A stretch of DNA of 64,000 bases from an uncultured Pelagibacteraceae bacterium. Lineage in GTDB: Bacteria; Pseudomonadota; Alphaproteobacteria; Pelagibacterales; Pelagibacteraceae. Where the stretch lies: the NCBI GenBank assembly GCA_902632445.1, contig CACPCL010000003.1, positions 20,169-84,168 on the forward strand, read 5' to 3'. Shown here piece after piece: positions 30,640-41,409 of the stretch. The notes beneath the pieces were generated by a model that saw only the letters and a program-made list of their open reading frames with translations, searched no databases and was not told the DNA's origin. The stretch's first letter is position 1. The number at the start of each line of letters is the position of its first letter. A program made the position numbers and the translations under genes.

Positions 30640-31391
30640 TGTATTACTCAAGAAAACTTAAAAAATTTAAAAAAATTAAACATTGCTTTTTTTCAAGGAA
30701 AAAAGGGTTCTCTAACGGGATTTACAAAAGTTTAAATTGTGGGAGGGGATCTAAAGACAAGAGAAAAAATATTAATAAAAATCTAAATTATGTTTCAAAA
30801 AAAATGGGTGTAAAAAACAACAGGCTTTTACTCATGTATCAAACTCATAGCAATAAGGTAATTATAGTAGATAAAAAGAATTTAAAAAAAGTAATTAAAT
30901 CTGACGCAATGATAACAAAAGTGAGGGGTATCGCTTTAGGTGTTGTTACTGCAGATTGTGTTCCGATTTTAATATATGATAATAAAAACGATATAGTTGG
31001 TTGTATTCATGCAGGGTGGAAAGGTGCTTTTTCAAATATAATAAAAAATACAATTAATAAAATAAGAAAACTTAATTCAGGAAACAAGATATATGCGAGT
31101 ATTGGTCCTTGTATTGGAAAAAAAAATTATGAGGTTGATATTAATTTTTTTAACAAATTTGTATCTAAATCGCAGAAAAATAAAAGATATTTTCAAAATA
31201 AAAATTTAGTTAAAAAAATATTTGACTTAAGAAGATTCGTTAAAGATAAACTTTTAGAGCATAAAGTGGTCGTTGATCACGTAAATTATGATACTTTTAA
31301 TGATAGAAATAACTTTTTTAGCTACAGAAGATCTCAAAAATTACAAGAAAATGATTACGGGAGGTGTATATCTGTAATAAGTTTAATTTAA
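30639..31391 (+). CDS. pgeF: Multicopper polyphenol oxidoreductase (YfiH/PgeF family)
   Basis: QTHSNKVI, GVVTADCVPILIYD, GCIHAGWKGAFSNII, ASIGPCIGKKNYEV. Confidence 0.92.
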   Translation: MYYSRKLKKFKKIKHCFFSRKKGFSNGIYKSLNCGRGSKDKRKNINKNLNYVSKKMGVKNNRLLLMYQTHSNKVIIVDKKNLKKVIKSDAMITKVRGIALGVVTADCVPILIYDNKNDIVGCIHAGWKGAFSNIIKNTINKIRKLNSGNKIYASIGPCIGKKNYEVDINFFNKFVSKSQKNKRYFQNKNLVKKIFDLRRFVKDKLLEHKVVVDHVNYDTFNDRNNFFSYRRSQKLQENDYGRCISVISLI

Positions 31392-31392
31392 T

Positions 31393-31440
31393 ATGTTTTA
31401 ATTTGAAAACATCAATAAATAATTGTATAAATAATTACAC
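31393..31440. repeat. Short intergenic inverted repeat plus 12-bp-period direct repeat between pgeF and prs
   Basis: ATGTTTT-aatttg-AAAACAT (31393-31412), then ATAAATAATT twice at 12-bp period (caATAAATAATTgtATAAATAATTac). Confidence 0.5.
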
Positions 31441-31443
31441 TTC

Positions 31444-32376
31444 ATGAAAATTCTATCTGGAACAAGTAACCTTAAACTAAGCAAGGAAATAGCGAAAAAA
31501 TTAAAATTGAAGTTAATCAACTCGAATATTAAAAGATTTGCAGATGGAGAAATATTTATTGAGATAAACGAAAATATAAGAGGCAACAGCGTCTTTGTTG
31601 TTCAATCAACCTCGAATCCTGCCAATGATAATTTAATGGAACTTTTGCTTGTGATAGACGCATTAAAAAGATCTTCTGCAAAAAATATTACTGCAGTAAT
31701 TCCCTATTACGGTTATGCAAGACAAGATAGGAAAGTGGCTCCCAGAACTTCTATATCGGCAAAGGTAGTTGCAAATTTAATTACAAATGCTGGGGCAAGT
31801 AGAGTGTTAACAGTTGATTTACATGCTGGGCAGATCCAAGGGTTTTTTGATATGCCTGTAGATAATTTATACACTACTCCACTTTTTGCAAAATATATAA
31901 AAAAAAAATTTAATAACAAAAAATTAATTTGTGTTTCTCCTGACGTTGGTGGAGTTCAAAGAACTAGAGGGCTAGCTACAAAAATTAAAGCTGACCTAGC
32001 TATAATTGACAAAAGAAGACCTAAAGCTGGCCAATCACAAGTAATGAATATTATAGGAAATGTAAAAGGAAAAACTTGTATAATAGTTGATGATATAATT
32101 GATAGCGGCGGTACCATAATTAATGCAGCGACTGCCTTAAAAAAAGCGGGAGCTATAGATGTATACGTGTTTATTACTCATGCTGTTCTAAGTGGGGATG
32201 CGGCAAAAAAAATCAAAAGTTCAAAAATAAAAAAACTAATAATTACAGATACAATTGATAATTCTCAAAAAATTAAAAATAACAATAAAATTGAGGTTTT
32301 ATCAATATCTTCATTGATGTCAGAGGCAATAAAAAGAATAGCTAACTCTAACTCGGTGTCTGATCTATTTAATTAA
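31444..32376 (+). CDS. prs: Ribose-phosphate pyrophosphokinase
   Basis: RFADGEIFIEINENIRG, PYYGYARQDRKVAPRTSISAK, IIVDDIIDSGGTI PRPP-binding loop. Confidence 0.97.
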   Translation: MKILSGTSNLKLSKEIAKKLKLKLINSNIKRFADGEIFIEINENIRGNSVFVVQSTSNPANDNLMELLLVIDALKRSSAKNITAVIPYYGYARQDRKVAPRTSISAKVVANLITNAGASRVLTVDLHAGQIQGFFDMPVDNLYTTPLFAKYIKKKFNNKKLICVSPDVGGVQRTRGLATKIKADLAIIDKRRPKAGQSQVMNIIGNVKGKTCIIVDDIIDSGGTIINAATALKKAGAIDVYVFITHAVLSGDAAKKIKSSKIKKLIITDTIDNSQKIKNNNKIEVLSISSLMSEAIKRIANSNSVSDLFN

Positions 32377-32425
32377 TACTTGTTTTGATTGAGATCATAG
32401 GTTATATACCTTTTCCAATAATATT

Positions 32426-33178
32426 ATGAGTGACTTAAAAGCAACAAAAAGAGAAAATATTTCCTCTGGTTCTAATAGCAAATTACGTTCTGAAGGGTTA
32501 ATACCAGCCATATTGTATGGAGGCAAAGATCCAAATAAAAATATTTCGGTAAGTAAAAAAGATATATCAAATATTATCTACTCAGAAACTTTTATGTCAA
32601 AAGTTTTAGAATTAGAAATAGATGGTAAAAAAGAAAAAGTTATTCCTAGAGATGTAGCTTTCCACGTTGTTTCAGAAGAACCCATTCATATAGATTTCAT
32701 GAGAATTGTAACAGGTAAAAAAATCATTTTAGAAATTCCTGTTAAATTTATAAATCATCCTGAGTCGCCAGGTTTAAAAAGGGGTGGAGTATTGAATATC
32801 GTGAGAAGAAAAGTTGAACTTAAATGTCCTGCTGAAAACATTCCTAATGAAATTGTTGTAGATCTTGCGGGAACAGATATAGGAACAAGTATTAAAATTT
32901 CCTCTGTTAAACTTCCTGAGAATGTTATTCCAACGATCACTGACCGTGATTTTGTCGTAGCAACTGTAGCTGCTCCAACGGTAATTAAAGAACCTGAAAA
33001 ACCTGCTGAAGAGGCTACAGCAGAAGGCGCAGAAGGAGAACAGCCGGCAGAAGGTGCTGAGGTAACTGCTAAAGATGGAGAAGCTCCTAAGAAAGATGAT
33101 AAAGCTAAAGAAGGTTCCACGGAAAAGAAACCTGAAGATAAAAAATCTGCTGAAAAAAAACCTCCTGAGAAAAAATAA
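32426..33178 (+). CDS. rplY: 50S ribosomal protein L25/Ctc with charged C-terminal extension
   Basis: LRSEGLIPAILYGG, PIHIDFMRI, beta-barrel TL5 domain, Lys/Glu/Ala/Pro-rich tail. Confidence 0.95.
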   Translation: MSDLKATKRENISSGSNSKLRSEGLIPAILYGGKDPNKNISVSKKDISNIIYSETFMSKVLELEIDGKKEKVIPRDVAFHVVSEEPIHIDFMRIVTGKKIILEIPVKFINHPESPGLKRGGVLNIVRRKVELKCPAENIPNEIVVDLAGTDIGTSIKISSVKLPENVIPTITDRDFVVATVAAPTVIKEPEKPAEEATAEGAEGEQPAEGAEVTAKDGEAPKKDDKAKEGSTEKKPEDKKSAEKKPPEKK

Positions 33179-33183
33179 TTGAT

Positions 33184-33756
33184 ATGCTTTTACTTGTCGG
33201 ATTAGGAAATCCAGGCTCTACTTATACAAATACTAGACATAACATTGGTTTCAAAATCATTGATGCGATCAATGTACATTTTAAACTATCAAAACAAAAA
33301 CCAAAATTTAAGGGATTGCTCACAACTGGAAATATAGATGAAAAAAAAATTTATGCTATTAAGCCCTTAACTTTCATGAATAACTCCGGAACTGCTATAA
33401 AAGAATTAATTGATTATTTTAAGATAGATGCAAAAGATGTAATAGTTTTTCATGATGATATGGATATTGATTTTGGAAAAATAAAAGCAAAATTCGGAGG
33501 TAGTAGTGCTGGCCACAATGGAATTGAGTCTATTGATAAGTTTATTGGAAAGGACTACTCAAGAGTAAGAATTGGAATTGGTCATCCAAAAAAAAAGAAA
33601 AAGGTTAACAACCATGTTTTGGAGGATTTTAAAGAGGATGAAGAGGAAAGAATTAAAGAAATAACTGAAAATATTGTGAAGCAAATTCCAACTCTTATAG
33701 ATAAAAAAATAGACCTATTTTCTAGTAAAGTAAATCAAAACCTTAATGGGATTTAA
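33184..33756 (+). CDS. pth: Peptidyl-tRNA hydrolase
   Basis: VGLGNPGSTYTNTRHNIGF, PLTFMNNSGTAIK, GSSAGHNGIESI. Confidence 0.97.
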   Translation: MLLLVGLGNPGSTYTNTRHNIGFKIIDAINVHFKLSKQKPKFKGLLTTGNIDEKKIYAIKPLTFMNNSGTAIKELIDYFKIDAKDVIVFHDDMDIDFGKIKAKFGGSSAGHNGIESIDKFIGKDYSRVRIGIGHPKKKKKVNNHVLEDFKEDEEERIKEITENIVKQIPTLIDKKIDLFSSKVNQNLNGI

Positions 33757-34816
33757 ATGCGGAATTGTTGGACTGCCGAACGTCGGTAAGTCGACTTTAT
33801 TCAACGCTTTAACTGCTTCCAAAAATGCAGAGGCAGCAAATTTTCCTTTTTGCACAATTGATCCAAATATAGGAGTGGTTGATGTAGTTGATGAAAGACT
33901 AGATGCTTTATCAAAATTATCAAATTCAAAAAAAAAAATTTATACTAATATTACTTTTGTTGATATAGCAGGATTAGTTAAAGGAGCTTCAAAAGGTGAG
34001 GGTTTAGGCAATAAGTTTCTCTCACATATAAGAGAAGTTGATGCAATTATTCATCTGGTGAGGTGTTTTGACTCTGAGAAAATTACTCATGTTAATTCAA
34101 AAATAAATCCAGCTGAAGATCTTGAGACTATTAAAACTGAAATTATTCTATCAGATTTAGATATAGTTCAAAAAAAAATGGAAAAAGGAAAAAAAAAATC
34201 TTTAAGTGATAAAGAATTAAAGATATTAGAAGAAAAACTTAAACAGCTTAATAATGGAGAAGAAGTTAAAATAAATAGTGAAGACGAGGAAAAATTTCTA
34301 TCTAATATAGGTTTATTAAGTATTAAACCAAAAATTATTGTTTGTAATGTTGATGAAGAAAATTTGTCAAAGGGAAATAAGTATACTGAACAAGTAAAAG
34401 ATAAATATAAAAATGAAAAAATTATTAATATTTGTGCTGATATTGAAGATCAACTTTCCGGATTAGACAAAAGTGAAAGGGCATCTTTTATGCAAGATAT
34501 TGGTCTAAACAAAACAGGTTTAAATCAACTTATTAAAGAAGGATATGATCTTTTAAAGTTAGATACGTTTTTTACATCAGGCCCTGAGGAAAGTAGGGCT
34601 TGGACTATTAAAAAAAATACTCTCGCCCCTAAAGCGGCTAGTGTAATTCACACAGATTTTGAAAAAAATTTTATAAGAGCGGAAGCGGTAACTTGTGAGG
34701 ATTTTATTAAATTTGGTAGTGCTGAAAAATGTAAGGAAAATGGAAAATTAAGAATTGAAGGAAAGGACTATGTGGTTAAAGATGGAGATGTATTACACTT
34801 CCGTGTCAATCCTTGA
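33746..34816 (+). CDS. ychF: Ribosome-binding GTPase YchF
   Basis: [41 protein letters not shown]-terminal TGS domain. Confidence 0.97.
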   Translation: MGFKCGIVGLPNVGKSTLFNALTASKNAEAANFPFCTIDPNIGVVDVVDERLDALSKLSNSKKKIYTNITFVDIAGLVKGASKGEGLGNKFLSHIREVDAIIHLVRCFDSEKITHVNSKINPAEDLETIKTEIILSDLDIVQKKMEKGKKKSLSDKELKILEEKLKQLNNGEEVKINSEDEEKFLSNIGLLSIKPKIIVCNVDEENLSKGNKYTEQVKDKYKNEKIINICADIEDQLSGLDKSERASFMQDIGLNKTGLNQLIKEGYDLLKLDTFFTSGPEESRAWTIKKNTLAPKAASVIHTDFEKNFIRAEAVTCEDFIKFGSAEKCKENGKLRIEGKDYVVKDGDVLHFRVNP

Positions 34817-35575
34817 CCATATTTTTTTCATGCTTAAGTAAACAAGGATCGTTAGTAAGATAAGATATATAATTACTTTTACACCAGTTCTGTGTCTTTC
34901 CTCTAATTCTGGCTCTGCAGCCCAAGCTAAAAAAGTCGTTACATCTTTAGCCATTTGATCAACAGTGGATTCAGTGCCATCTGCATATTCCACTAGGCCA
35001 TCCATTAAATTATTTGGCATTTTAATTTTGTTGCCGGCCATGTATTTATTGTAATAAACACCGTCATCAAGATTAACGCCTGGAGGAGGATCTTCATATC
35101 CGACAAGAACTGAATAAATGTAATTAGCTCCTCCTTTTCTTGCTTTCACTAAAACTGACATGTCAGGCGGATATGCCCCACCATTGGCAGCTGTTGCTGC
35201 CTGAACATTTGGGTATGGACTTTTAAATTTATCTGAAGGTTTTCCTGGTCGAGTAAACATTTCTCCTTGAGAGTCTGGGCCATCCTCTATTTCAAAACTA
35301 GCAGCGATAGCTTTTACTTCCTGTTCTGAAAACTCAGGTCCGCCAGGTTCTCCTAGATTTCTATAGCTAAGATATTGCATTGAGTGGCAAGAAGCACAGA
35401 CTTCTTTATAAACTTGAAAACCTCTTTGTAATGATGCTCTATCAAAAGTTCCGGTCAAACCTTTAAAGCTCCAATTCACTTTAATTGGATCAGCCATTTC
35501 AGCGCTTTGTAGTGGTCTAAGTAAGATAAGTAACAAAAAAGATAAAACGAGTAGTTTTATATTAGACTTTGTCAT
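34793..35575 (-). CDS. petC: Ubiquinol-cytochrome c reductase cytochrome c1
   Basis: Haem c motif [20 protein letters not shown] methionine-ligand region, C-terminal TM anchor. Confidence 0.96.
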   Translation of the reverse strand: MTKSNIKLLVLSFLLLILLRPLQSAEMADPIKVNWSFKGLTGTFDRASLQRGFQVYKEVCASCHSMQYLSYRNLGEPGGPEFSEQEVKAIAASFEIEDGPDSQGEMFTRPGKPSDKFKSPYPNVQAATAANGGAYPPDMSVLVKARKGGANYIYSVLVGYEDPPPGVNLDDGVYYNKYMAGNKIKMPNNLMDGLVEYADGTESTVDQMAKDVTTFLAWAAEPELEERHRTGVKVIIYLILLTILVYLSMKKIWSRIDTEV

Positions 35576-36821
35576 TAACCTTCCTGGCTATAGATGGTTC
35601 TGCTCCCCCAGTTAAAACTGGCTCGGAGATGCTCATAGGTATCGGATCTGTTTTTTCCAAATAACCGACAACAGGCATAACAACTATGAAATGTAAGAAG
35701 TAATAAATAGTTCCTACTCTAGCTAAAACCAAGTAAATTCCTTCAGCTGGCATCGCACCAACATAACCAAGCATTAAAACGTCTATAACTAATATCCAGA
35801 AAAATTGTCTGTATATAGGTCTGAAAACTGCAGATCTCACTTTTGATGTGTCTAACCAAGGTAGCACAAATAAAATAAAGATCGCACTAAACATTAAAAT
35901 TACACCTCCAAGTTTGTCAGGCACCGACCTTAAAATTGCATAGAAAGGTAATAAATACCATTCAGGCACTATATGTGCAGGAGTAACTAATGGGTTTGCT
36001 GGAATATAATTATCTGAGTGTCCTAAAACATTTGGAGTGAAGAAAACAAACCCAGCAAATATAATCATGAAAACCAAAAGAGCAAATGCGTCTTTAATTG
36101 TAATGTACGGGTGAAATGGAACTGTATCTTTAGATGGTTTCTTTATATCTATACCAACAGGATTATTATTACCAGGAACGTGTAAAGCCCAGATGTGTAA
36201 AACTACTAATCCTAAGATTAAAAATGGAATTAAGTAATGTAAGCTAAAGAACCTATTCAATGTAGGATTATCTACAGAATAAGCTCCCCAGAGCCAAGTT
36301 GTAATACTGTCTCCAACTAATGGAATTGCGCTAAATAAATTTGTTATTACAGTTGCTCCCCAAAAACTCATTTGACCCCAAGGTAGCACGTAGCCCATGA
36401 AAGCTGCAGCCATCATTAACAAGTAAATCATAAGACCAATTATCCAAATAACCTCTCTTGGTGATTTGTAAGATCCATAAAACAAAGATCTGAAAATATG
36501 AATATAAACCGCTAAGAAAAACATTGAAGCACCATTGCTGTGAATGTATCTTATTAGCCATCCGTAATTAACGTCTCTCATTATGTGTTCTACACTCGCA
36601 AAAGCTAAATCTGCATGAGCTACGTAATGCATTGCTAAAACAATTCCAGTAACAATTTGAGTAATCAAACAAAAAGTTAAAATTCCTCCAAAAGTCCACC
36701 AATAATTTAAATTTTTTGGAGTTGGATAATCTGTAAGATGTGCTCCAAGAGTAAGCAATGGCAAACGGTCGTTAAACCATTTTCCTGCTTTAGATTTCGG
36801 CACGTATTCGTGTTCACTCAT
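35562..36821 (-). CDS. petB: Cytochrome b of the bc1 complex
   Basis: [50 protein letters not shown]. Confidence 0.98.
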   Translation of the reverse strand: MSEHEYVPKSKAGKWFNDRLPLLTLGAHLTDYPTPKNLNYWWTFGGILTFCLITQIVTGIVLAMHYVAHADLAFASVEHIMRDVNYGWLIRYIHSNGASMFFLAVYIHIFRSLFYGSYKSPREVIWIIGLMIYLLMMAAAFMGYVLPWGQMSFWGATVITNLFSAIPLVGDSITTWLWGAYSVDNPTLNRFFSLHYLIPFLILGLVVLHIWALHVPGNNNPVGIDIKKPSKDTVPFHPYITIKDAFALLVFMIIFAGFVFFTPNVLGHSDNYIPANPLVTPAHIVPEWYLLPFYAILRSVPDKLGGVILMFSAIFILFVLPWLDTSKVRSAVFRPIYRQFFWILVIDVLMLGYVGAMPAEGIYLVLARVGTIYYFLHFIVVMPVVGYLEKTDPIPMSISEPVLTGGAEPSIARKVNDKV

Positions 36822-36827
36822 AATTAT

Positions 36828-37349
36828 TTATCCAATTTTAATTGTATTACTATCAACAAATTCAAACTTTGGTATTTCCATGTTCGTTGGTGCTGGTCCT
36901 TTTCTTATCCTGCCTGATACATCGTAATGTGAACCATGGCAAGGGCAAAACCAACCGTTAAAATCACCTTTATCTTTCAAAGGCACACATCCAAGATGTG
37001 TACAAACTCCTAACATGACTAACCATTCATCCTTGCCTTCTTTTACTCTATCTTCATCTTTTTGAGGATCAGGCAAATCGTCCAAGTTTACTGATCTGGC
37101 CTCTGCTATTTCCTCTGAAGTTCTTCTTTTTAAGAATACTGGCTTTCCTCTCCACAGAACAGTGATAGATTTGCCAGGTTCTATATTACTAATATCGACT
37201 TCTGTCGTTGCTAAGGCTTGTTGGGCTTTGTCAGGATTCATTTGGTCTATCATCGGCCAAATTACTGCGCCTATCCCAACAGCTCCAACTGTATAACTAG
37301 CTGTAAATAAAAAATCTCTTCTATTAACTTTTTTTTCTTCTTTGCTCAT
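36828..37349 (-). CDS. petA: Rieske iron-sulfur protein of the bc1 complex
   Basis: Tat-like RRDFLF, CTHLGCVPL and CPCHGSHYD cluster ligands. Confidence 0.98.
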   Translation of the reverse strand: MSKEEKKVNRRDFLFTASYTVGAVGIGAVIWPMIDQMNPDKAQQALATTEVDISNIEPGKSITVLWRGKPVFLKRRTSEEIAEARSVNLDDLPDPQKDEDRVKEGKDEWLVMLGVCTHLGCVPLKDKGDFNGWFCPCHGSHYDVSGRIRKGPAPTNMEIPKFEFVDSNTIKIG

Positions 37350-37438
37350 TTATGTAAGTGCTTATAATGTAATTATTAAATAAAACCATATTTTAAAAAT
37401 TTCTAGGGTCAGAATGACACATAAATTAAGCTCAAATA

Positions 37439-37888
37439 ATGCACATAGTCTTATACAAGCCAGATATCCCACAAAATACAGCTGCAATAATTAGACTGGG
37501 TGCCTGCCTAAATCTAAAAATTCACTTAATAGAGCCATGCGGTTTTAATCTAAACGATAGCAGGTTTAAAAGAGTTGTTATGGATTATAAGGGCTTATGT
37601 GAGATTATTCGACACAATGACTTTGAAACTTTTTTAAAAAAAAATAAAAAATCTAGAATAGTTTTAATGACAACTAAGGCAAAAAAAATATATCATAAGT
37701 TTAAATTTAAAAAAAATGATATGCTTTTATTTGGAAGAGAAAGTGCTGGAGTACCAAAGGAATTGCATCAAATATGTAAGAGTAAAATAAAGATTCCTAT
37801 GAACAAAAAAACTAGATCTCTTAATGTAGCAATGAGTGTTGCGATAGTAGCTGCTGAAGCTTTAAGGCAAAATAATTTACTTAAATGA
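37439..37888 (+). CDS. trmL: tRNA (cytidine(34)-2'-O)-methyltransferase TrmL
   Basis: PDIPQNTAAIIRLGACL, LLFGRESAGVPKELH, SLNVAMSVAIVAAEALRQ. Confidence 0.93.
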   Translation: MHIVLYKPDIPQNTAAIIRLGACLNLKIHLIEPCGFNLNDSRFKRVVMDYKGLCEIIRHNDFETFLKKNKKSRIVLMTTKAKKIYHKFKFKKNDMLLFGRESAGVPKELHQICKSKIKIPMNKKTRSLNVAMSVAIVAAEALRQNNLLK

Positions 37889-38709
37889 TTACATCCGATT
37901 TTAGAAAAAAAATGACTGATAGTTGGTTTTCATATTTACAAAGTCAAATTTGTAAAGAATTTGAAATTCTTGAAAAGAATAAAGTAAAATTCTCAAAAAG
38001 AGATTGGAATAAAAATAAAAAAAATGAGGGAGGCGGAACTTCATTTCTACTATCAAAAGGAAAAATATTTGATAAAGTTGGAGTAAATAAGTCTACCGTT
38101 TCAGGAATTTTTCCTAAACAATTCAGAAAAAAAATATTAGGAGCAGAAAGAAAAGGTAAATATTGGGCATCAGGTATTTCTGTGGTTGCTCATATGAGAA
38201 ATCCTAAAATGCCTGCAATACATTTCAATACCAGGTTTATAGTTACTTCTAAAGAGTGGTTTGGAGGAGGAATGGATGCAACTCCAAGTTTTGAAGATAT
38301 TAAAGAAAAAAAAATGATACATGACGAATTAAAAAAGGTATGTGTTCAAAATAAAAAAAATTTTAAAAAATACAAAAAGTGGTGCGATGAATATTTTTAT
38401 TTACCACACAGAAAAGAAGCTAGAGGTATTGGTGGAATTTTTTTTGATTATGAAACTAAAGATTGGATTAAAAACTTTAAATTTGTAAGAGAACTTGGCC
38501 TCTCCTTTATAGATATTTCAAAAAAAATTATAATGAGGAAAAAAAAGTTAAAGTGGACGAAAAAAGATAAGGAAAAACAGTTTTTTAAACGAGGGAGATA
38601 TGTAGAGTTCAATCTTTTACATGATAGAGGTACAAGGTTTGGATTAAACTCGGGAGGAAATATTGACTCGATATTAATGTCACTACCTCCTGAGGCAAAA
38701 TGGAAATAG
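37885..38709 (+). CDS. hemF: Oxygen-dependent coproporphyrinogen III oxidase
   Basis: HFNTRF, WFGGGMDATPSF, HRKEARGIGGIFFDY, GRYVEFNLLHDRGTRFGL. Confidence 0.96.
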   Translation: MITSDFRKKMTDSWFSYLQSQICKEFEILEKNKVKFSKRDWNKNKKNEGGGTSFLLSKGKIFDKVGVNKSTVSGIFPKQFRKKILGAERKGKYWASGISVVAHMRNPKMPAIHFNTRFIVTSKEWFGGGMDATPSFEDIKEKKMIHDELKKVCVQNKKNFKKYKKWCDEYFYLPHRKEARGIGGIFFDYETKDWIKNFKFVRELGLSFIDISKKIIMRKKKLKWTKKDKEKQFFKRGRYVEFNLLHDRGTRFGLNSGGNIDSILMSLPPEAKWK

Positions 38710-39188
38710 ATATGGAAAAAGAACCAATTACAGTAAGCGGTCTTCAAAATTTAAAATCAGAGTTAGAAGATCTAAAAAATATTCAAAGACCAAAAATTGT
38801 AGAAGCAATAGCTGAAGCAAGATCTCATGGAGATTTAAAAGAGAACGCAGAATATCATGCTGCAAAAGAACAACAAGCTTTAATCGAAAGCCGTGTAATT
38901 GCTATTAATGATATAATTGCGCGAGCAAATGTAATTGATGTCACTAAAATAGAAAATAATGGAAAAGTAATTTTTGGGTCAACCGTAAAAGTTCAAGACT
39001 TAGAAACAGATAAAAAAATTTCATATAAATTAGTGGGCCAGGATGAAGCCGATTTAAAAATGAATTTAATTTTTTTTAAAAGTCCAATAGGTAAAGCTCT
39101 AATAGGAAAGAATAAAGGTGAAATGGTAAGTGTAGCCACTCCTTCAGGAGAGAGAAACTTTGAAATACTAGACGTTGAATACATTTAA
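38700..39188 (+). CDS. greA: Transcription elongation factor GreA
   Basis: EAIAEARSHGDLKENAEYHAAKEQQ, C-terminal FKBP-like domain. Confidence 0.97.
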   Translation: MEIDMEKEPITVSGLQNLKSELEDLKNIQRPKIVEAIAEARSHGDLKENAEYHAAKEQQALIESRVIAINDIIARANVIDVTKIENNGKVIFGSTVKVQDLETDKKISYKLVGQDEADLKMNLIFFKSPIGKALIGKNKGEMVSVATPSGERNFEILDVEYI

Positions 39189-40447
39189 TTTGAATTTACT
39201 TTAATAACTTCTTCAACCCTTTCATTTGAAATTTTAAAATTATTATTTATCCATTCTTTCTCTAAAGTTTTTAAAACATTTCCTAAAGACTGTCCCTCTT
39301 GCATACCTTTTTTTTTTAAGATTTCACCATCTATTGGGAATATTGGAGTTTTTATCCTAAAAATTTTATTAAGAGTTTTTGAAAAATCATTACGTTTCAC
39401 TTTTGAATTTATTGAAAAATTAATAAGATTTAGAGCTATTAAATGATTTTTTCCATTTAAGTAAACATTCTTGATTAAATCTTTTTCAAAAAATTCTTTA
39501 TCATTCTTAAGTTTTATCAAATTTTTGTTAAATTTTCTCAAAGTCTCCTTGGTCTTATTGGAAGCATTATATTTATGAATGAAATAATCATGATTATCTT
39601 TTTCATCAATTAACAGCAAAGCTAGCAATATATCTACGTTTACTTCTGAGTATTGATATACTTTTTTAAGTCTTTCTAATCTGTTTAAATATATGAATTC
39701 GGGAAATATCATTGAAAATATTTCTCTTAAATTACTACTTTGATTGATTGATAAAAAATTTTTTAGATCTAAAATTTTAAGTAATTCAATTAAGATTCTC
39801 TCTTTAGAAATATTTTTAATACCATTCAAATTTTGTTTAATTGCATCACTTGTTGTTGGTTCAACTACAATATCATACATAACTTTAAATCTTATAAATC
39901 TGATAATTCTTAAATAATCCTCCTCTATTCTTTTTTGTGGATCTCCAATAAACTTGATATTTTTATTTTTAAGATCAACCGTTCCCATTTGTGGGTCAAA
40001 AAGTTTTCCATTAATATCCATATAAATAGCATTTATAGTAAAATCTCTTCTCTCAGAGTCTTGTTTCCAGTCATCAGTATACTCTACTTCGGCATGCCTT
40101 CCGTCTGTTTTAATATCTTTTCTCAAGGTTGTTAATTCGACTTTGTGGTTTTCGGACAATATGGTTACAGTTCCATGTTTCAATCCTGTATCAATAACTT
40201 TAAGATTTGTATCTTTAAATTTTTCTTTGATCTGATCTGTTTTTAAAGTTGTTGCTATATCAATATCATCAATTTTTTCATTTGAGAGATATTTCCTTAC
40301 ACATCCGCCTACAAATCTTGCAACTATTTTATCGTCAGGAATACCATCCTGTAATTTTTTGAAAATAAATTTTAATTCTTTATCTCTATAAAAAGGAAAA
40401 ATTTTTCTTTTTATGCTTTGTAAAAAATTAAAGTTAAGATTAAACAT
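39185..40447 (-). CDS. CCA tRNA nucleotidyltransferase / poly(A) polymerase family
   Basis: ARFVGGCVRKYLSNEKIDDIDIATTL, SERRDFTINAIYMD, EEDYLRIIRFIRF. Confidence 0.93.
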   Translation of the reverse strand: MFNLNFNFLQSIKRKIFPFYRDKELKFIFKKLQDGIPDDKIVARFVGGCVRKYLSNEKIDDIDIATTLKTDQIKEKFKDTNLKVIDTGLKHGTVTILSENHKVELTTLRKDIKTDGRHAEVEYTDDWKQDSERRDFTINAIYMDINGKLFDPQMGTVDLKNKNIKFIGDPQKRIEEDYLRIIRFIRFKVMYDIVVEPTTSDAIKQNLNGIKNISKERILIELLKILDLKNFLSINQSSNLREIFSMIFPEFIYLNRLERLKKVYQYSEVNVDILLALLLIDEKDNHDYFIHKYNASNKTKETLRKFNKNLIKLKNDKEFFEKDLIKNVYLNGKNHLIALNLINFSINSKVKRNDFSKTLNKIFRIKTPIFPIDGEILKKKGMQEGQSLGNVLKTLEKEWINNNFKISNERVEEVIKVNSN

Positions 40448-40454
40448 AAATCTT

Positions 40455-40528
40455 TGGCTGGGGCACTAGGATTCGAACCTAGGATGGCGGTATCAAAAAC
40501 CGCTGCCTTACCGCTTGGCTATGCCCCA
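40455..40528 (-). tRNA. tRNA-Gln (TTG)
   Basis: TGGGGCATAGCCAAGCGGTAAGGCAGCGGTTTTTGATACCGCCATCCTAGGTTCGAATCCTAGTGCCCCAGCCA; anticodon TTG, encoded CCA. Confidence 0.96.
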
Positions 40529-40563
40529 AATACTGAAATTTGATATATCATAAATAATTGAAT

Positions 40564-41409
40564 TTAAATAGTTTTTGCGATTGAAAACCAAAATTTAGGG
40601 TATTTTTTTCTTAATATTTTGAGTGCGGCTTTTGAACAATTTATATCCTTAAATAAACCATAACAGCCAGATCCTGAGCCAGTAAGTCTTGATAAGTGGC
40701 AACCTTTTTGATGTTTGAGGTCTGATAATAACTTTTGAATTATTGGATTTTTCTTTTCAACAATTGATTGTAAATCGTTTTTTGAATTAGATAAATAATT
40801 TATTAATTTATTTTTTTTATCTATTTGTCTGAGAGAAAATGATTTTTTTTTAGAAAAATTTTTGACTTTAGAATAAACCTTTTTTGTTGAATTCTTAATT
40901 TTTGGATAAATTATTAGAAAATTTAGAGAAAACGTTTTGTCAATATTTATTACTGTTTCAAGGTTTTTTAAAAAACCATAATTGTATAAAAAGAGTTTAG
41001 AGTCAGATCCTATTTCGCTTGATACATTTTCTATCATTTCTTTTTTTATTTTTTTCCCTAAAATAAATTTTAAAACCGTCATAGCGTTGCTTGTACCCCC
41101 ACCAAATCCTGCAAAAACCGGAATTCTTTTAAAAACTTTTACTGAATAATAGCCAGATACTAACTTATTCTTTCTAAGTAAATTCAAAATTTTTTTTATA
41201 GAGTTGTTTGATTTTTTTACAAATTTGGAGTGAGGTCCTTTAAAAGATATTTTATCAAACTTACTATTATTATTTTTTTTTACAGTTATATTGTCAAATA
41301 AATTTATCAAACAAAACATAGATTGAATATCATGCAATCCACTTGAAAGTTTTTTATTAACAGATAATGTTAAATTTATTTTTGCGTAGGATTTTAAAAC
41401 CATCCTCAA
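40564..41409 (-). CDS. ispE: 4-diphosphocytidyl-2-C-methyl-D-erythritol kinase
   Basis: KSYAKINLTLSV, FAGFGGGTSNAMTVL GHMP motif, RLTGSGSGCYGLF. Confidence 0.93.
   Translation of the reverse strand: MRMVLKSYAKINLTLSVNKKLSSGLHDIQSMFCLINLFDNITVKKNNNSKFDKISFKGPHSKFVKKSNNSIKKILNLLRKNKLVSGYYSVKVFKRIPVFAGFGGGTSNAMTVLKFILGKKIKKEMIENVSSEIGSDSKLFLYNYGFLKNLETVINIDKTFSLNFLIIYPKIKNSTKKVYSKVKNFSKKKSFSLRQIDKKNKLINYLSNSKNDLQSIVEKKNPIIQKLLSDLKHQKGCHLSRLTGSGSGCYGLFKDINCSKAALKILRKKYPKFWFSIAKTI

Noticed and set aside
32755-33120. Antisense ORF (121 aa, minus) inside rplY
   Set aside because: Composition mirrors the low-complexity Lys/Glu/Ala-rich tail of L25 on the other strand; no domain signature.
37350-37438. 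petA-trmL divergent region as a riboswitch or structured RNA
   Set aside because: Only a short TCA-gaa-TGA dyad and AT-rich promoter-like sequence; no convincing multi-stem structure.
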